Assembly (NCBI RefSeq): GCF_000338295.1
Contig: NZ_ANMO01000111.1
Coordinates: forward strand, 17,755 to 81,754
DNA from: Rhodopirellula europaea 6C
Lineage (GTDB): Bacteria > Planctomycetota > Planctomycetia > Pirellulales > Pirellulaceae
Length of the DNA: 64,000 bases
Direction: 5' to 3'
Both the position numbers and the translations under genes were made by a program. The notes under the pieces are model-generated. The model saw nothing but the letters and a program-made list of their open reading frames with translations. It did no database searches and was not told the DNA's origin. Shown here one piece after another: positions 55,021 through 62,429 of the stretch (its first letter is position 1; each line of letters starts with the position of its first letter).

Positions 55021-56061
55021 TCACTCCGAACGAGGACAAACCAACACCTTCATTTGCTCCGCATCACCGGCGTGCAAGCGGTCAAACCATTTTGGACCGT
55101 CCGCCAAAGAAATTTTGGCCGTGATCAAAGGTTCGACGTTGATGACGCCACGATTCATCAAATCGATGCACTGTGGGTACTCTCCATTGCAACCGCACGT
55201 GCCCTGCAATCGAATTTCTCGGGTAACAACTGACTGCAAAGGCAATTCGATCGTAGGCGACACGTTGCCGACCAACGTAACCGCTCCACCCTTGCGGACG
55301 GATTCAATTGCTGTCTTGACCGTCGGTGTTGCACCGACGACTTCCAATGCCACGTCTGCCCCGCGGCCACCGGTCAGTTCACGAACTTTTTCCGGCACAT
55401 CAACTTGATCGGCTCGCAACAACACGTCCGCCCCCAATGCACCGGCTGTTTCCAGACGTTTGTCATTCAGATCGACCGCGATGACTTGCGTCGCGCCCGC
55501 TGCTCGCACGGCTTGCACAGCCAACAATCCGATCATGCCGGCACCAACCACAACGGCGGTGTCACCCAACTTGATCGGAGTGACTTCGGCTGCATGAACC
55601 GCAACGCTGACCGCTTCGACCAAAGCAGCGTGTTCGAAGGGCAGGGTGTCGGGCAATCGATAGACTATCCGGCGAGGAACCGAAATGCGTTCCGCGAATG
55701 CACCATGACGTCGGTAATCGCCACAGGAAACTCCGAGAACCATTCGGTTATCACAAAGGTTCCCGTGCCCTTCGCGACAAAAATCACAATTTCCGCAGGA
55801 CACCATCGAGTCAAACGTGACGCGGGCTCCGAGCTCCAAATCGCGAACGTTTTCGCCGACCTGAACCACCACTCCGGCAGCCTCATGGCCCATCACCAAT
55901 GGCGGGATGCGACGCCCGGTGCTGCCGTCGTATCCGTGAATGTCACTGCCGCAGATCCCACACGCTTCGACTTGGACCAGCACGTCATCGGGCCCCACCT
56001 CGGGCTCATCCACGTCCGTCACCTGCATGTTTTTGTATTCGGTCAGCAACAATGCCTTCAT
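55021..56061 (-). CDS. zinc-containing medium-chain dehydrogenase (sorbitol/threonine dehydrogenase type)
   Basis: A 346-residue MDR-family dehydrogenase. Catalytic zinc ligands: C37 region CGICGSDIHG, then GHEAAG near 63; structural zinc: CGNCDFCREGHGNLC. NAD site: VVVGAGMIGLLAVQ. Closest in pattern to polyol or galactitol-1-phosphate dehydrogenases and threonine dehydrogenase; the substrate cannot be told from the sequence. The ATG at 56061 is clear. It is leftward, followed by the hydrolase gene 107 bases on. Confidence 0.85.
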   Translation of the reverse strand: MKALLLTEYKNMQVTDVDEPEVGPDDVLVQVEACGICGSDIHGYDGSTGRRIPPLVMGHEAAGVVVQVGENVRDLELGARVTFDSMVSCGNCDFCREGHGNLCDNRMVLGVSCGDYRRHGAFAERISVPRRIVYRLPDTLPFEHAALVEAVSVAVHAAEVTPIKLGDTAVVVGAGMIGLLAVQAVRAAGATQVIAVDLNDKRLETAGALGADVLLRADQVDVPEKVRELTGGRGADVALEVVGATPTVKTAIESVRKGGAVTLVGNVSPTIELPLQSVVTREIRLQGTCGCNGEYPQCIDLMNRGVINVEPLITAKISLADGPKWFDRLHAGDAEQMKVLVCPRSE

Positions 56062-56479
56062 AACGCAACGCTTTGGTGAGTGGAGTGAGTAATCGGCGGG
56101 AAAAAAGTGTCAGGTACCTTTTAGTCGAGGCACCCAGTGGTGCCGTTCCGGGACCTATGCCCGTTCCAGCGGAAGGTACCTGACACTCGTCTCCCGGCCG
56201 TTCCTAAGACGTGAACGCACGGGATTCTATGCCAAATCAGAAAGCAAGGAAACGACCGCACACTAGAAAGCAGCACGTCGATGCCAAGCCCGATTCAACA
56301 GAGGCGGACATGCGAAGTAAACTCCGAACCTCGTCCTTTGTTTCGGACGCTGCCACGTCTGCCGAGGTGCAGACGAGATTGACCGCGCGAGTTTGGCGGA
56401 ACTTGGATCACGCTGCCAATTGATTTGCGAAGAATGTTCGCAGAGTTCACCGACAACTTTTAAAGATGGTTCGCCTTCA
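56062..56479. other. gene-free region containing a REP-like palindrome
   Basis: About 420 bases between divergent genes. The palindrome at 56101-56192 is the main feature. The remainder, 56193-56479, has no convincing gene or signal. Confidence 0.5.
56101..56192. repeat. REP-like foldable palindromic element
   Basis: Perfect 15-bp inverted repeats AGTGTCAGGTACCTT (56106-56120) and AAGGTACCTGACACT (56173-56187) enclose 52 bases that contain a second hairpin, GGCACC (56129-56134) / GGTGCC (56139-56144) with loop CAGT. Each outer arm also holds the palindrome AGGTACCT. This nested design is that of REP elements mobilised by REP-associated tyrosine transposases; GTGTCAGGTACC-type sequences are known from several bacterial genomes. 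Only one copy is in the window. Confidence 0.65.
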
Positions 56480-57967
56480 ATGAGACTCTCCCGCATCCGC
56501 TCGGCTTTCGTCACCACGCGTTGGTCCCCATTCCTCTTTGCACTCTTCATCGCTGTCGCGGTGAGCGATGCCAACCTAGCAATTGCTAGCAACTTGGACT
56601 CGTCGATCCGAGTTGAGAACCACGAACCGGATTCCGAAGTTCGATACAGCGTCGTGCTGCTGCGCGGGAGTGTGTCGGCTGACGATGCGTCCGAGTTGAA
56701 GATCGTCAACACGCACGCGCCCGCCGGATCAGCTCCTGTCAAAGTGCTGACCGATGGAAAACGGTTCAAAGCGTTGGTTGAACTGTCGGAGGGCAAAAAC
56801 GCCATTCGTTTAGAACACACATCGCTTCCAACGAGCGAACTGAATCTGACTTTAAAACCGCAGACCAATCCGCATTACGTGCGACTGATCTGGATGACGG
56901 ATCAATCGGGAGAAACGGATTTCGCGGTGCCGGACGACACGGTCACGCAAGACTACGCGAATCGACTTCGGACCGCGGCGTTGCTGATGCAAACCTTCAC
57001 CGCTGAACGGATGAAGGACCTTGGTTACGGCCCGCGAACGTTTGCATTGGAACGAGACGACAAGGGCGAGGTCGTCGTTCACACTTGGAAAGGCGACCGG
57101 GACAAACAGGACTACTACGCTCAAGCCGACAACAATCGTTGGTGGCAACACGTTCGCCGATGGATCAACGAAGAACACCCGGACCCGATGGCAAAGAACG
57201 TCGTCTTGGCCGCTTACACTCGCAAAGACCCTCGTACGGGAAAGATGCTCGGACACACCGCACTGGGTGGAGCCAACTTGGGTTTGTTCGGCAGTGCATC
57301 AGTCTTTTGTTGGCCACGCGACGTTCAATCCGCGATGGATGTTTTTCAAGACGACACCGCTGTTGATGCAACGCACGTTCACGATGACAGTGCGTTCCGA
57401 GGAACGATTTGGGCGTTGGCATCGACCACCATCGGAGCCACTTTGCACGAAACCGGTCACGCGATGGGATTGCCTCACTGCACCGACAACATGGGAATTA
57501 TGACGCGAGGGTTTGACCACTTCCATCGCGTGTTCACTTTCTCAGATCCGCCCAGCAATCGAAACAAACAACCTCGCAAGTTTTCGTCTGAACAAGAAGC
57601 TTACTTCTCGCCCGTCAGCGCATCGTTTCTGCGATGGAGCCCATGGTTTCAACTCGACGGCTCGTCCGATCAATCAGAAAAGCCAGCAAGATCGCGACCA
57701 ACTGTCGAAGTCGACGAAGCGGCACGACTCGTCCGCATCAGCAGTTCCGCGGGCATCCCCTGGGTCGGATTCCATTCGAAAGATCGAATCGAAACGTTTC
57801 AAGAGTATGGGTCGCACGACACTGGAGCCAACGACCATCCTAAATCGATGGAACTCACTTTCGATGAGATTCAACAAATGAAGCCGGGCACCGAAATACG
57901 CCGCATCGTGGTGGTCGATGGCAACGGAGCGTCTCGAAATGCTTCCCTTCCGCAGCCGTCGCCATGA
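56480..57967 (+). CDS. exported zinc metallopeptidase-like protein
   Basis: A 495-residue protein with a signal peptide (about 1-37). The zinc signature is HETGHAMGLPHC near residue 320, an extended HExxHxxGxxH metzincin-like motif followed by Cys. Upstream is a non-peptidase N-terminal domain; downstream are about 160 residues of Pro/Ser-rich and beta-like sequence. The HEXGHXXGXPH pattern resembles a small family of uncharacterised peptidases (PF12044-like), but assignment needs a profile search. The frame is open to 56393; the ATG at 56480 opens the signal peptide. It stands next to the REP-like element. Confidence 0.7.
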   Translation: MRLSRIRSAFVTTRWSPFLFALFIAVAVSDANLAIASNLDSSIRVENHEPDSEVRYSVVLLRGSVSADDASELKIVNTHAPAGSAPVKVLTDGKRFKALVELSEGKNAIRLEHTSLPTSELNLTLKPQTNPHYVRLIWMTDQSGETDFAVPDDTVTQDYANRLRTAALLMQTFTAERMKDLGYGPRTFALERDDKGEVVVHTWKGDRDKQDYYAQADNNRWWQHVRRWINEEHPDPMAKNVVLAAYTRKDPRTGKMLGHTALGGANLGLFGSASVFCWPRDVQSAMDVFQDDTAVDATHVHDDSAFRGTIWALASTTIGATLHETGHAMGLPHCTDNMGIMTRGFDHFHRVFTFSDPPSNRNKQPRKFSSEQEAYFSPVSASFLRWSPWFQLDGSSDQSEKPARSRPTVEVDEAARLVRISSSAGIPWVGFHSKDRIETFQEYGSHDTGANDHPKSMELTFDEIQQMKPGTEIRRIVVVDGNGASRNASLPQPSP

Positions 57968-58127
57968 TGACTTGACCTTGTGAAGCGGCGGATTCGACAA
58001 CGATTTCGCCATTGAAGGAGTAAGCCGTTTTAGAAAAGCCTCGCATTGCGGCTGCAAATCGCCATTTGCGTCGGTGTTCGAAAAAATCCCTCGACCCGAC
58101 GCCGCTTTGCTGCGTATAAAAGAGTCC

Positions 58128-58610
58128 ATGAGACCAACCGCACTGAACCGAACCGCGTTTCGAGTGCCAGCATTGCTGGCAGTGCTCGCGTTGTGCGTTT
58201 GGCCAATGCTGCAACCTTCGTGCTGTTGCGCCGCATCGGTTTCGGACAATGCGACGTTCGCCTCTGGATGTTGTGCGTCTGTTGATACTGCTGCCGCTTC
58301 TTGCTTCCAGTCAAAGACGACGGCCGATTCGAAAACAACAAAGGCGTCGAGTTCGACATCCAATTGTCACTGCGAATGGACGTCCCAATGTGACTGCGAA
58401 GTCCGATCCACTCTGACCGACTCCTGGGTAAGCTCACGCGTGCTCACGGTCGATGACCAACCTGTCACTTTCAGCATGCCAATTGGCTTGCTCGAAGATC
58501 TTCAATATCCGTTGCCATCCCGTCGACTCGACCGGCAATCGGACACGTCATGGCAAACTGCCTTGACGTCGCGTGACCGCTGCGTGCTTCTGTGCCGCTG
58601 GCAGAATTGA
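58128..58610 (+). CDS. exported Cys-rich protein, unknown function
   Basis: A 160-residue protein with a hydrophobic N-terminus (about 12-30) ending in a Cys cluster CCC at 32-34. Further Cys: CC at 48-49, C59, and a set C80, C82, C88, C90 (CHC then CDC), plus C151 and C155. This looks like a secreted metal-binding protein, or a lipoprotein if one of the first Cys is lipidated. No family recognised. The ATG at 58128 is preferred to 58074. Its neighbour downstream is even more Cys-rich and both probably belong together (71 bases apart). Confidence 0.6.
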   Translation: MRPTALNRTAFRVPALLAVLALCVWPMLQPSCCCAASVSDNATFASGCCASVDTAAASCFQSKTTADSKTTKASSSTSNCHCEWTSQCDCEVRSTLTDSWVSSRVLTVDDQPVTFSMPIGLLEDLQYPLPSRRLDRQSDTSWQTALTSRDRCVLLCRWQN

Positions 58611-58681
58611 TTCAACAAGACTGAGTTAGACGACAGTTTTGTTTCAATTTTCAATTTAGTTTCAGGTTCATTCGGAGCCCA

Positions 58682-59146
58682 ATGATGTTACGTACTTCCA
58701 TGATGTTTGCTGCCACCGTTTTGGTTGGTGTTGCAATCCTGTTTGCCACTCGAAGCGCTGTTTCGAGCGAGAACGCGTCCGCCCTTCGCGGCGAAGCCTG
58801 CCCTTGCAATCAATGCGATGTCGGCTGCGATTGCTGTGTCAACGGCGATGTCGATTGTGACAATTGCTCGTGCGAGGCTTGCGAGTGCGACGCCTGCGAC
58901 ACGTCAACCAACGAGTCTGCGGTCGCAAAGATGAGTTGCTGCTCAGGCATGATGTGCGAAAATGCCGCCAACGAAACAGCGGCATCAAGCGACACTCTCA
59001 CATCGGCGGTTGCAGCTGCCTGTGTCTGTGGCCAATGCGATGCCGATTGCAACTGCTGCTTGGATGAATCCGTCGACTGCGAAAACTGCATTTGCGAGGT
59101 TTGCCAATGCGAAGGTTGCGTCGATGCGCCTGCAACGGGTGCGTGA
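58682..59146 (+). CDS. exported duplicated Cys-rich, metallothionein-like protein
   Basis: A 154-residue protein with a signal peptide (about 1-29). Two modules of 12 Cys each, residues 40-72 and 114-146, have identical Cys spacing: C-x-C-x2-C-x3-C-x-CC-x6-C-x2-C-x-C-x2-C-x-C-x2-C. The linker has CC at 86-87 and C92, giving 27 Cys in all. Acidic residues fill many gaps. This is metallothionein-like in composition but secreted and with an order I do not recognise from a named family. Ribosome site GGAG about six bases before the ATG at 58682 (or the next ATG at 58685). A soft-metal or redox-buffer role in the periplasm is inferred. Confidence 0.8.
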   Translation: MMLRTSMMFAATVLVGVAILFATRSAVSSENASALRGEACPCNQCDVGCDCCVNGDVDCDNCSCEACECDACDTSTNESAVAKMSCCSGMMCENAANETAASSDTLTSAVAAACVCGQCDADCNCCLDESVDCENCICEVCQCEGCVDAPATGA

Positions 59147-59206
59147 TCACGTCAACCACGATGACGTTGTTAGCACCTTCTGCCGATAAACGTTGAGTCT
59201 AAAAAG

Positions 59207-59244
59207 AAACACCTCGTCGAGTTCACTCGGCGAGGTGTTTTTCG
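59207..59244. terminator. bidirectional intrinsic terminator
   Basis: A 10-bp stem AAACACCTCG (59207-59216) / CGAGGTGTTT (59231-59240) with an inner CGAG/CTCG hairpin and loop TTCA. T-runs follow on both strands, so it can stop the Cys-rich gene and the facing Wzz-like gene. Confidence 0.85.
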
Positions 59245-59267
59245 TTTACTGCAATCGATGCATTGGT

Positions 59268-60743
59268 TCAGTCGCGAGAGGAACCGCGGCGGCGATCCTT
59301 TCCGTCCGGGGGCACCGAAGTGACTTGAGCGGCCATTTCTGGCGGCATGTGGTCTGTCATCCGGCGTCCGGTCAGGCGGTCGCTCCAACGGCGTCCGGCA
59401 CTCGGTCCTTGTGGCCCAGGAGCAATCAAAAATACGGTTCCCAGTCCGAACACCAAACCGGCAAAGAGCGAACCAAAGGTCACCGAGACTCCGGACATTC
59501 CTTCCGGTGAATCACCGACTTGAGGTGGACCAAGCTCAGCCAACAGGTTCGTCGAAAGAGCTGCCGATCGACTCGCCTGAGCTTCACCAAGCGCTGCTTC
59601 GGCTTCCGCCAATTGTTGCGTCAAGGCTTCGGCGTCGCTGTCGAGCTTTGAATAGCTCGTTCGCACACCGGCCAGACGGCTCAGCTTTTCGTTCAGCTGA
59701 TCCTGTTTGTTTCTAAGACGTTGCACTCGATCCTGAGCCAGCGCCAGTGTTGGCTTCATCGCACGAACCGCGGCACGAGCTTCTTCCAACATTCGCGAGG
59801 TGATTTCTCGCTCGGTCGTGATCGCGGAACGACGTCGCGGATGCAGTTCGGTGTACACACTCGCCAATCGACTGGATTCGATTTGTGCGTCGATCAAACC
59901 GTCTTTCAATCGTTGAAGCGATGGTTGGCTGGAAAGCAATTCATCGCCGCTGACCAACAACTGACGCGGGTCCTGCGATCCAGCGATCAACAGTTGTTGC
60001 AGAGCATTCAACCGTTCGAGTTCCAATTCCGCCAATTGAAGTTCCTTGGCGTTCTCTTCCATGGTTCGGCGATTGGCACCGTCACCTGAGATCGCGTCGT
60101 TCAAGTTTCGCAGTTCACTCAAGTCCGATCCAAACCGAACTTCAACTTCATTCATCTTTGTCAGAACCGCGTCCAATTTCATTCGCGTCAAGTCGCGAGC
60201 ATTGGTCAGCTCGACAATCACGCTGTCGGCTCGAATACGGCGAACGGTTCGAAGATGGCTGCTCAGGTTGTCCAACAGTGCACGACAAAAGTCGGATGCA
60301 CGCTCAGCCGTTTCCGCTTCGACCTTCAAGTAAACCAGTTCGCTGTTGCCAAACTCACTGCCTTGTGGTGCAACGACATTGACTCGTCGATTCGCGACGG
60401 TATCAACCAAAGTGGTCGATGGATACGAATCGTCTTGTCCGCCACCGACGGGTCCGATGTCACGTAGAGCGGCCGCAACCACTTCTGGATTGCGAGCCAT
60501 TTCGAGTAGCGTTTCTTGCGCGGCTTTCAAATCCGTTTGACTTGAAAATCGCCCCAAACGATCAACTGCACCCGTTGCTTCATCTCGAAGAACGAGCGGT
60601 TGCCGGGCAGCCCAGCGGTCGCTCGAAAACAACGCCGTCGCCAGCCCTAGAACTCCAAACAGAACAGCCGCACCGCACCAAACCGGTGCGAACAAGACCA
60701 AAACATTGCGAATGTGTTTCCACGGAATAGGAGCAGCTGACAT
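59268..60743 (-). CDS. Wzz/GumC-like polysaccharide chain-length or export protein
   Basis: A 491-residue protein with membrane helices near 13-38 and about 420-445. Between them is a long coiled coil (about 180-400) in the periplasm, the polysaccharide copolymerase layout (Wzz/GumC). The C-terminal cytoplasmic tail is short, basic and lacks a Walker motif, so no fused tyrosine kinase is present. The ATG at 60743 is clear. No polysaccharide synthesis genes are adjacent, so the link is by architecture only. Confidence 0.7.
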   Translation of the reverse strand: MSAAPIPWKHIRNVLVLFAPVWCGAAVLFGVLGLATALFSSDRWAARQPLVLRDEATGAVDRLGRFSSQTDLKAAQETLLEMARNPEVVAAALRDIGPVGGGQDDSYPSTTLVDTVANRRVNVVAPQGSEFGNSELVYLKVEAETAERASDFCRALLDNLSSHLRTVRRIRADSVIVELTNARDLTRMKLDAVLTKMNEVEVRFGSDLSELRNLNDAISGDGANRRTMEENAKELQLAELELERLNALQQLLIAGSQDPRQLLVSGDELLSSQPSLQRLKDGLIDAQIESSRLASVYTELHPRRRSAITTEREITSRMLEEARAAVRAMKPTLALAQDRVQRLRNKQDQLNEKLSRLAGVRTSYSKLDSDAEALTQQLAEAEAALGEAQASRSAALSTNLLAELGPPQVGDSPEGMSGVSVTFGSLFAGLVFGLGTVFLIAPGPQGPSAGRRWSDRLTGRRMTDHMPPEMAAQVTSVPPDGKDRRRGSSRD

Positions 60744-60863
60744 GTTGGAACACGGGCTCTAAAAGAGGATTCAAAGAATATTCCCCCAACACTAGGACGC
60801 CCCCCATGCACGGCTCCAAGAAACCGAGCCTGTTCAAAAAAGCATGCCGGCAAACGGTGCTGC

Positions 60864-61484
60864 TCAATCGACCTTGCCGGACGTGACGTTTGTGCCGGCA
60901 AATTCGTCACGATAACGGCGGCCCAATCGAACGTAGTGCTGGGCACCTTCACGCGATCGCTCTCGCAGTGAATCGCTGACTTCCTTGATCGGTTTGGCCG
61001 GAGTTCCCACCGCCAACATGCCCGGCGGAATCACGGTTCCTTCGGTCACAAGTGCTCCAGCGGCGACGATGGCCCCCTTTCCGATTGTCGCTCCGTTGAG
61101 AACGATCGCTCCAATTCCGATCAACGCATCATCCTCAACCGTTGCACCGTGCACGATCGCCGAATGGCCCACCGTCACGCGTTCGCCAATCAAACAGGGC
61201 ATTCCGGGATCGCAGTGCAACACACATTGGTCTTGAACATTGCTTTCCCGACCAATCACGATTTTTTCCGTATCGCCTCGCATGACCGCACCAAACCAAA
61301 TGCTGACATCGGCGGCGATGTACACTTCCCCCAAAACTGTCGCGTTGGGTGCGATGAAAGCTGACGGATCGATCAATTCTTGATTGGGTTCAACGGTGAC
61401 GACCGCTTCGCGTCGAATCCGCTCCGGCGCATCCGAGGCAGACGGTTTGGCGGTGGGTTGTGAATCCGTATCATTCGTTGTCAT
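60864..61484 (-). CDS. gamma-carbonic-anhydrase-family hexapeptide protein
   Basis: A 206-residue left-handed beta-helix protein. The hexapeptide repeats run from about 55 to 165 ([30 protein letters not shown]). His ligands of the gamma-carbonic-anhydrase type are in QDQCVLHCD and GHSAIVHG. It is close to YrdA/PaaY-type proteins, of which some are active carbonic anhydrases. The ATG at 61484 is chosen (MTTNDTDSQ); the frame is open to 61691. Its start overlaps the divergent yidD start by two bases. Confidence 0.82.
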   Translation of the reverse strand: MTTNDTDSQPTAKPSASDAPERIRREAVVTVEPNQELIDPSAFIAPNATVLGEVYIAADVSIWFGAVMRGDTEKIVIGRESNVQDQCVLHCDPGMPCLIGERVTVGHSAIVHGATVEDDALIGIGAIVLNGATIGKGAIVAAGALVTEGTVIPPGMLAVGTPAKPIKEVSDSLRERSREGAQHYVRLGRRYRDEFAGTNVTSGKVD

Positions 61485-61818
61485 GGTAGATCGGTTGCAG
61501 GAAGAACAGAAAAACGTCGAGCAAAAAAGTGACTCGTCGGATAACGCTGCGCCGCAAGACGCTGCGGCCAAGTCGCCTCCGCCAGTTTCGCGAGGTTTCT
61601 TGTCGCGACTGGCAATCTCGACAATGGTGCTGTGCATCCGATGGTACCAAGTCGTGATCAGTCCGATGATGGGGCCAAGCTGCCGCTTCACACCGACCTG
61701 CAGTGCCTATGCAATCGAATCCATTCAGAAACACGGCACAATTCGCGGAACATGGCGAGCGATCAAACGCATCGGTCGTTGCCATCCATGGAATCCCGGC
61801 GGCTACGATCCACCCTGA
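61483..61818 (+). CDS. yidD: membrane protein insertion efficiency factor YidD
   Basis: A 111-residue protein with the YidD core [33 protein letters not shown] and [12 protein letters not shown]. It assists YidC in inserting membrane proteins. The first 45 residues are an extra charged and Pro-rich lead not typical of the family (usually 70-90 residues). The ATG at 61483 overlaps the start of the divergent gamma-carbonic-anhydrase gene. Alternatives are a TTG at 61495 or an ATG at 61624 that would give 64 residues and a family-like core, though lacking part of the N-terminal helix. Confidence 0.9.
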   Translation: MVDRLQEEQKNVEQKSDSSDNAAPQDAAAKSPPPVSRGFLSRLAISTMVLCIRWYQVVISPMMGPSCRFTPTCSAYAIESIQKHGTIRGTWRAIKRIGRCHPWNPGGYDPP

Positions 61819-61907
61819 CCGCGAACAACAGGCCCAGAGACGTCAGCGTTCTGATTCGGTGAAAGCTTCGCAATTCCCAGATCCAGCGTGCGTGCTATCA
61901 TCGCCGC

Positions 61908-62429
61908 ATGCCGAATTCTAGTTCTCAATCGACCGACGCCTTCGTCCCCAAGTGGATCATTTCGGGCGGACAAACCGGCGTGGATCGCGGAGCGTTGGAC
62001 GCCGCCATTGAGCTGCACCTACCGCATGGTGGATGGTGCCCAGCCGGTCGAATCGCGGAAGATGGCCGCATCCCCAATCAGTATTTGTTGCAGGAGCACG
62101 CGTCGCGACATTACCCGGATCGGACGGAGCAAAACGTGATCGACACCGACGCGACACTGATCCTTTACCGCGAACGCATCTCTGGCGGCACGGCCCTGAC
62201 AAAGCGAATTTGCCGACGCGAGTCTCGCCCATTTCTGGCGGTTGATTTGGCTCGACCCAAAACCGCCGCAAAACGCATCCGGACTTGGCTCGAAGAACAT
62301 CGCCCGGAGAACCTCAACGTAGCCGGGCCACGTGAGAGCAACTCGCCCGGAATCAGCGAACAAACAAAGACGTTGCTTGTTCACATCCTTCAAGGCGGTG
62401 GCGGCGACATTCAGTCTTCGCTGTTTTGA
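61908..62429 (+). CDS. YpsA/SLOG-like putative molybdenum carrier family protein
   Basis: A 173-residue Rossmann-like protein. WIISGGQTGVDRGALDAA near residue 16 and GGWCPAGRIAEDGRIP near 41 are the signatures of the family annotated as putative molybdenum carriers (PF12694), a SLOG-superfamily member that probably binds a nucleotide. Its biochemical role is not established. The gene lies 89 bases after yidD. Its last 19 bases overlap the end of the facing GGDEF gene. Confidence 0.85.
   Translation: MPNSSSQSTDAFVPKWIISGGQTGVDRGALDAAIELHLPHGGWCPAGRIAEDGRIPNQYLLQEHASRHYPDRTEQNVIDTDATLILYRERISGGTALTKRICRRESRPFLAVDLARPKTAAKRIRTWLEEHRPENLNVAGPRESNSPGISEQTKTLLVHILQGGGGDIQSSLF

Noticed and set aside
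56211..56423. A 70-codon frame in the gap before the metallopeptidase
   Set aside because: Low-complexity charged sequence with no ribosome site and overlap with the REP-flanking region; no reason to call it a gene.
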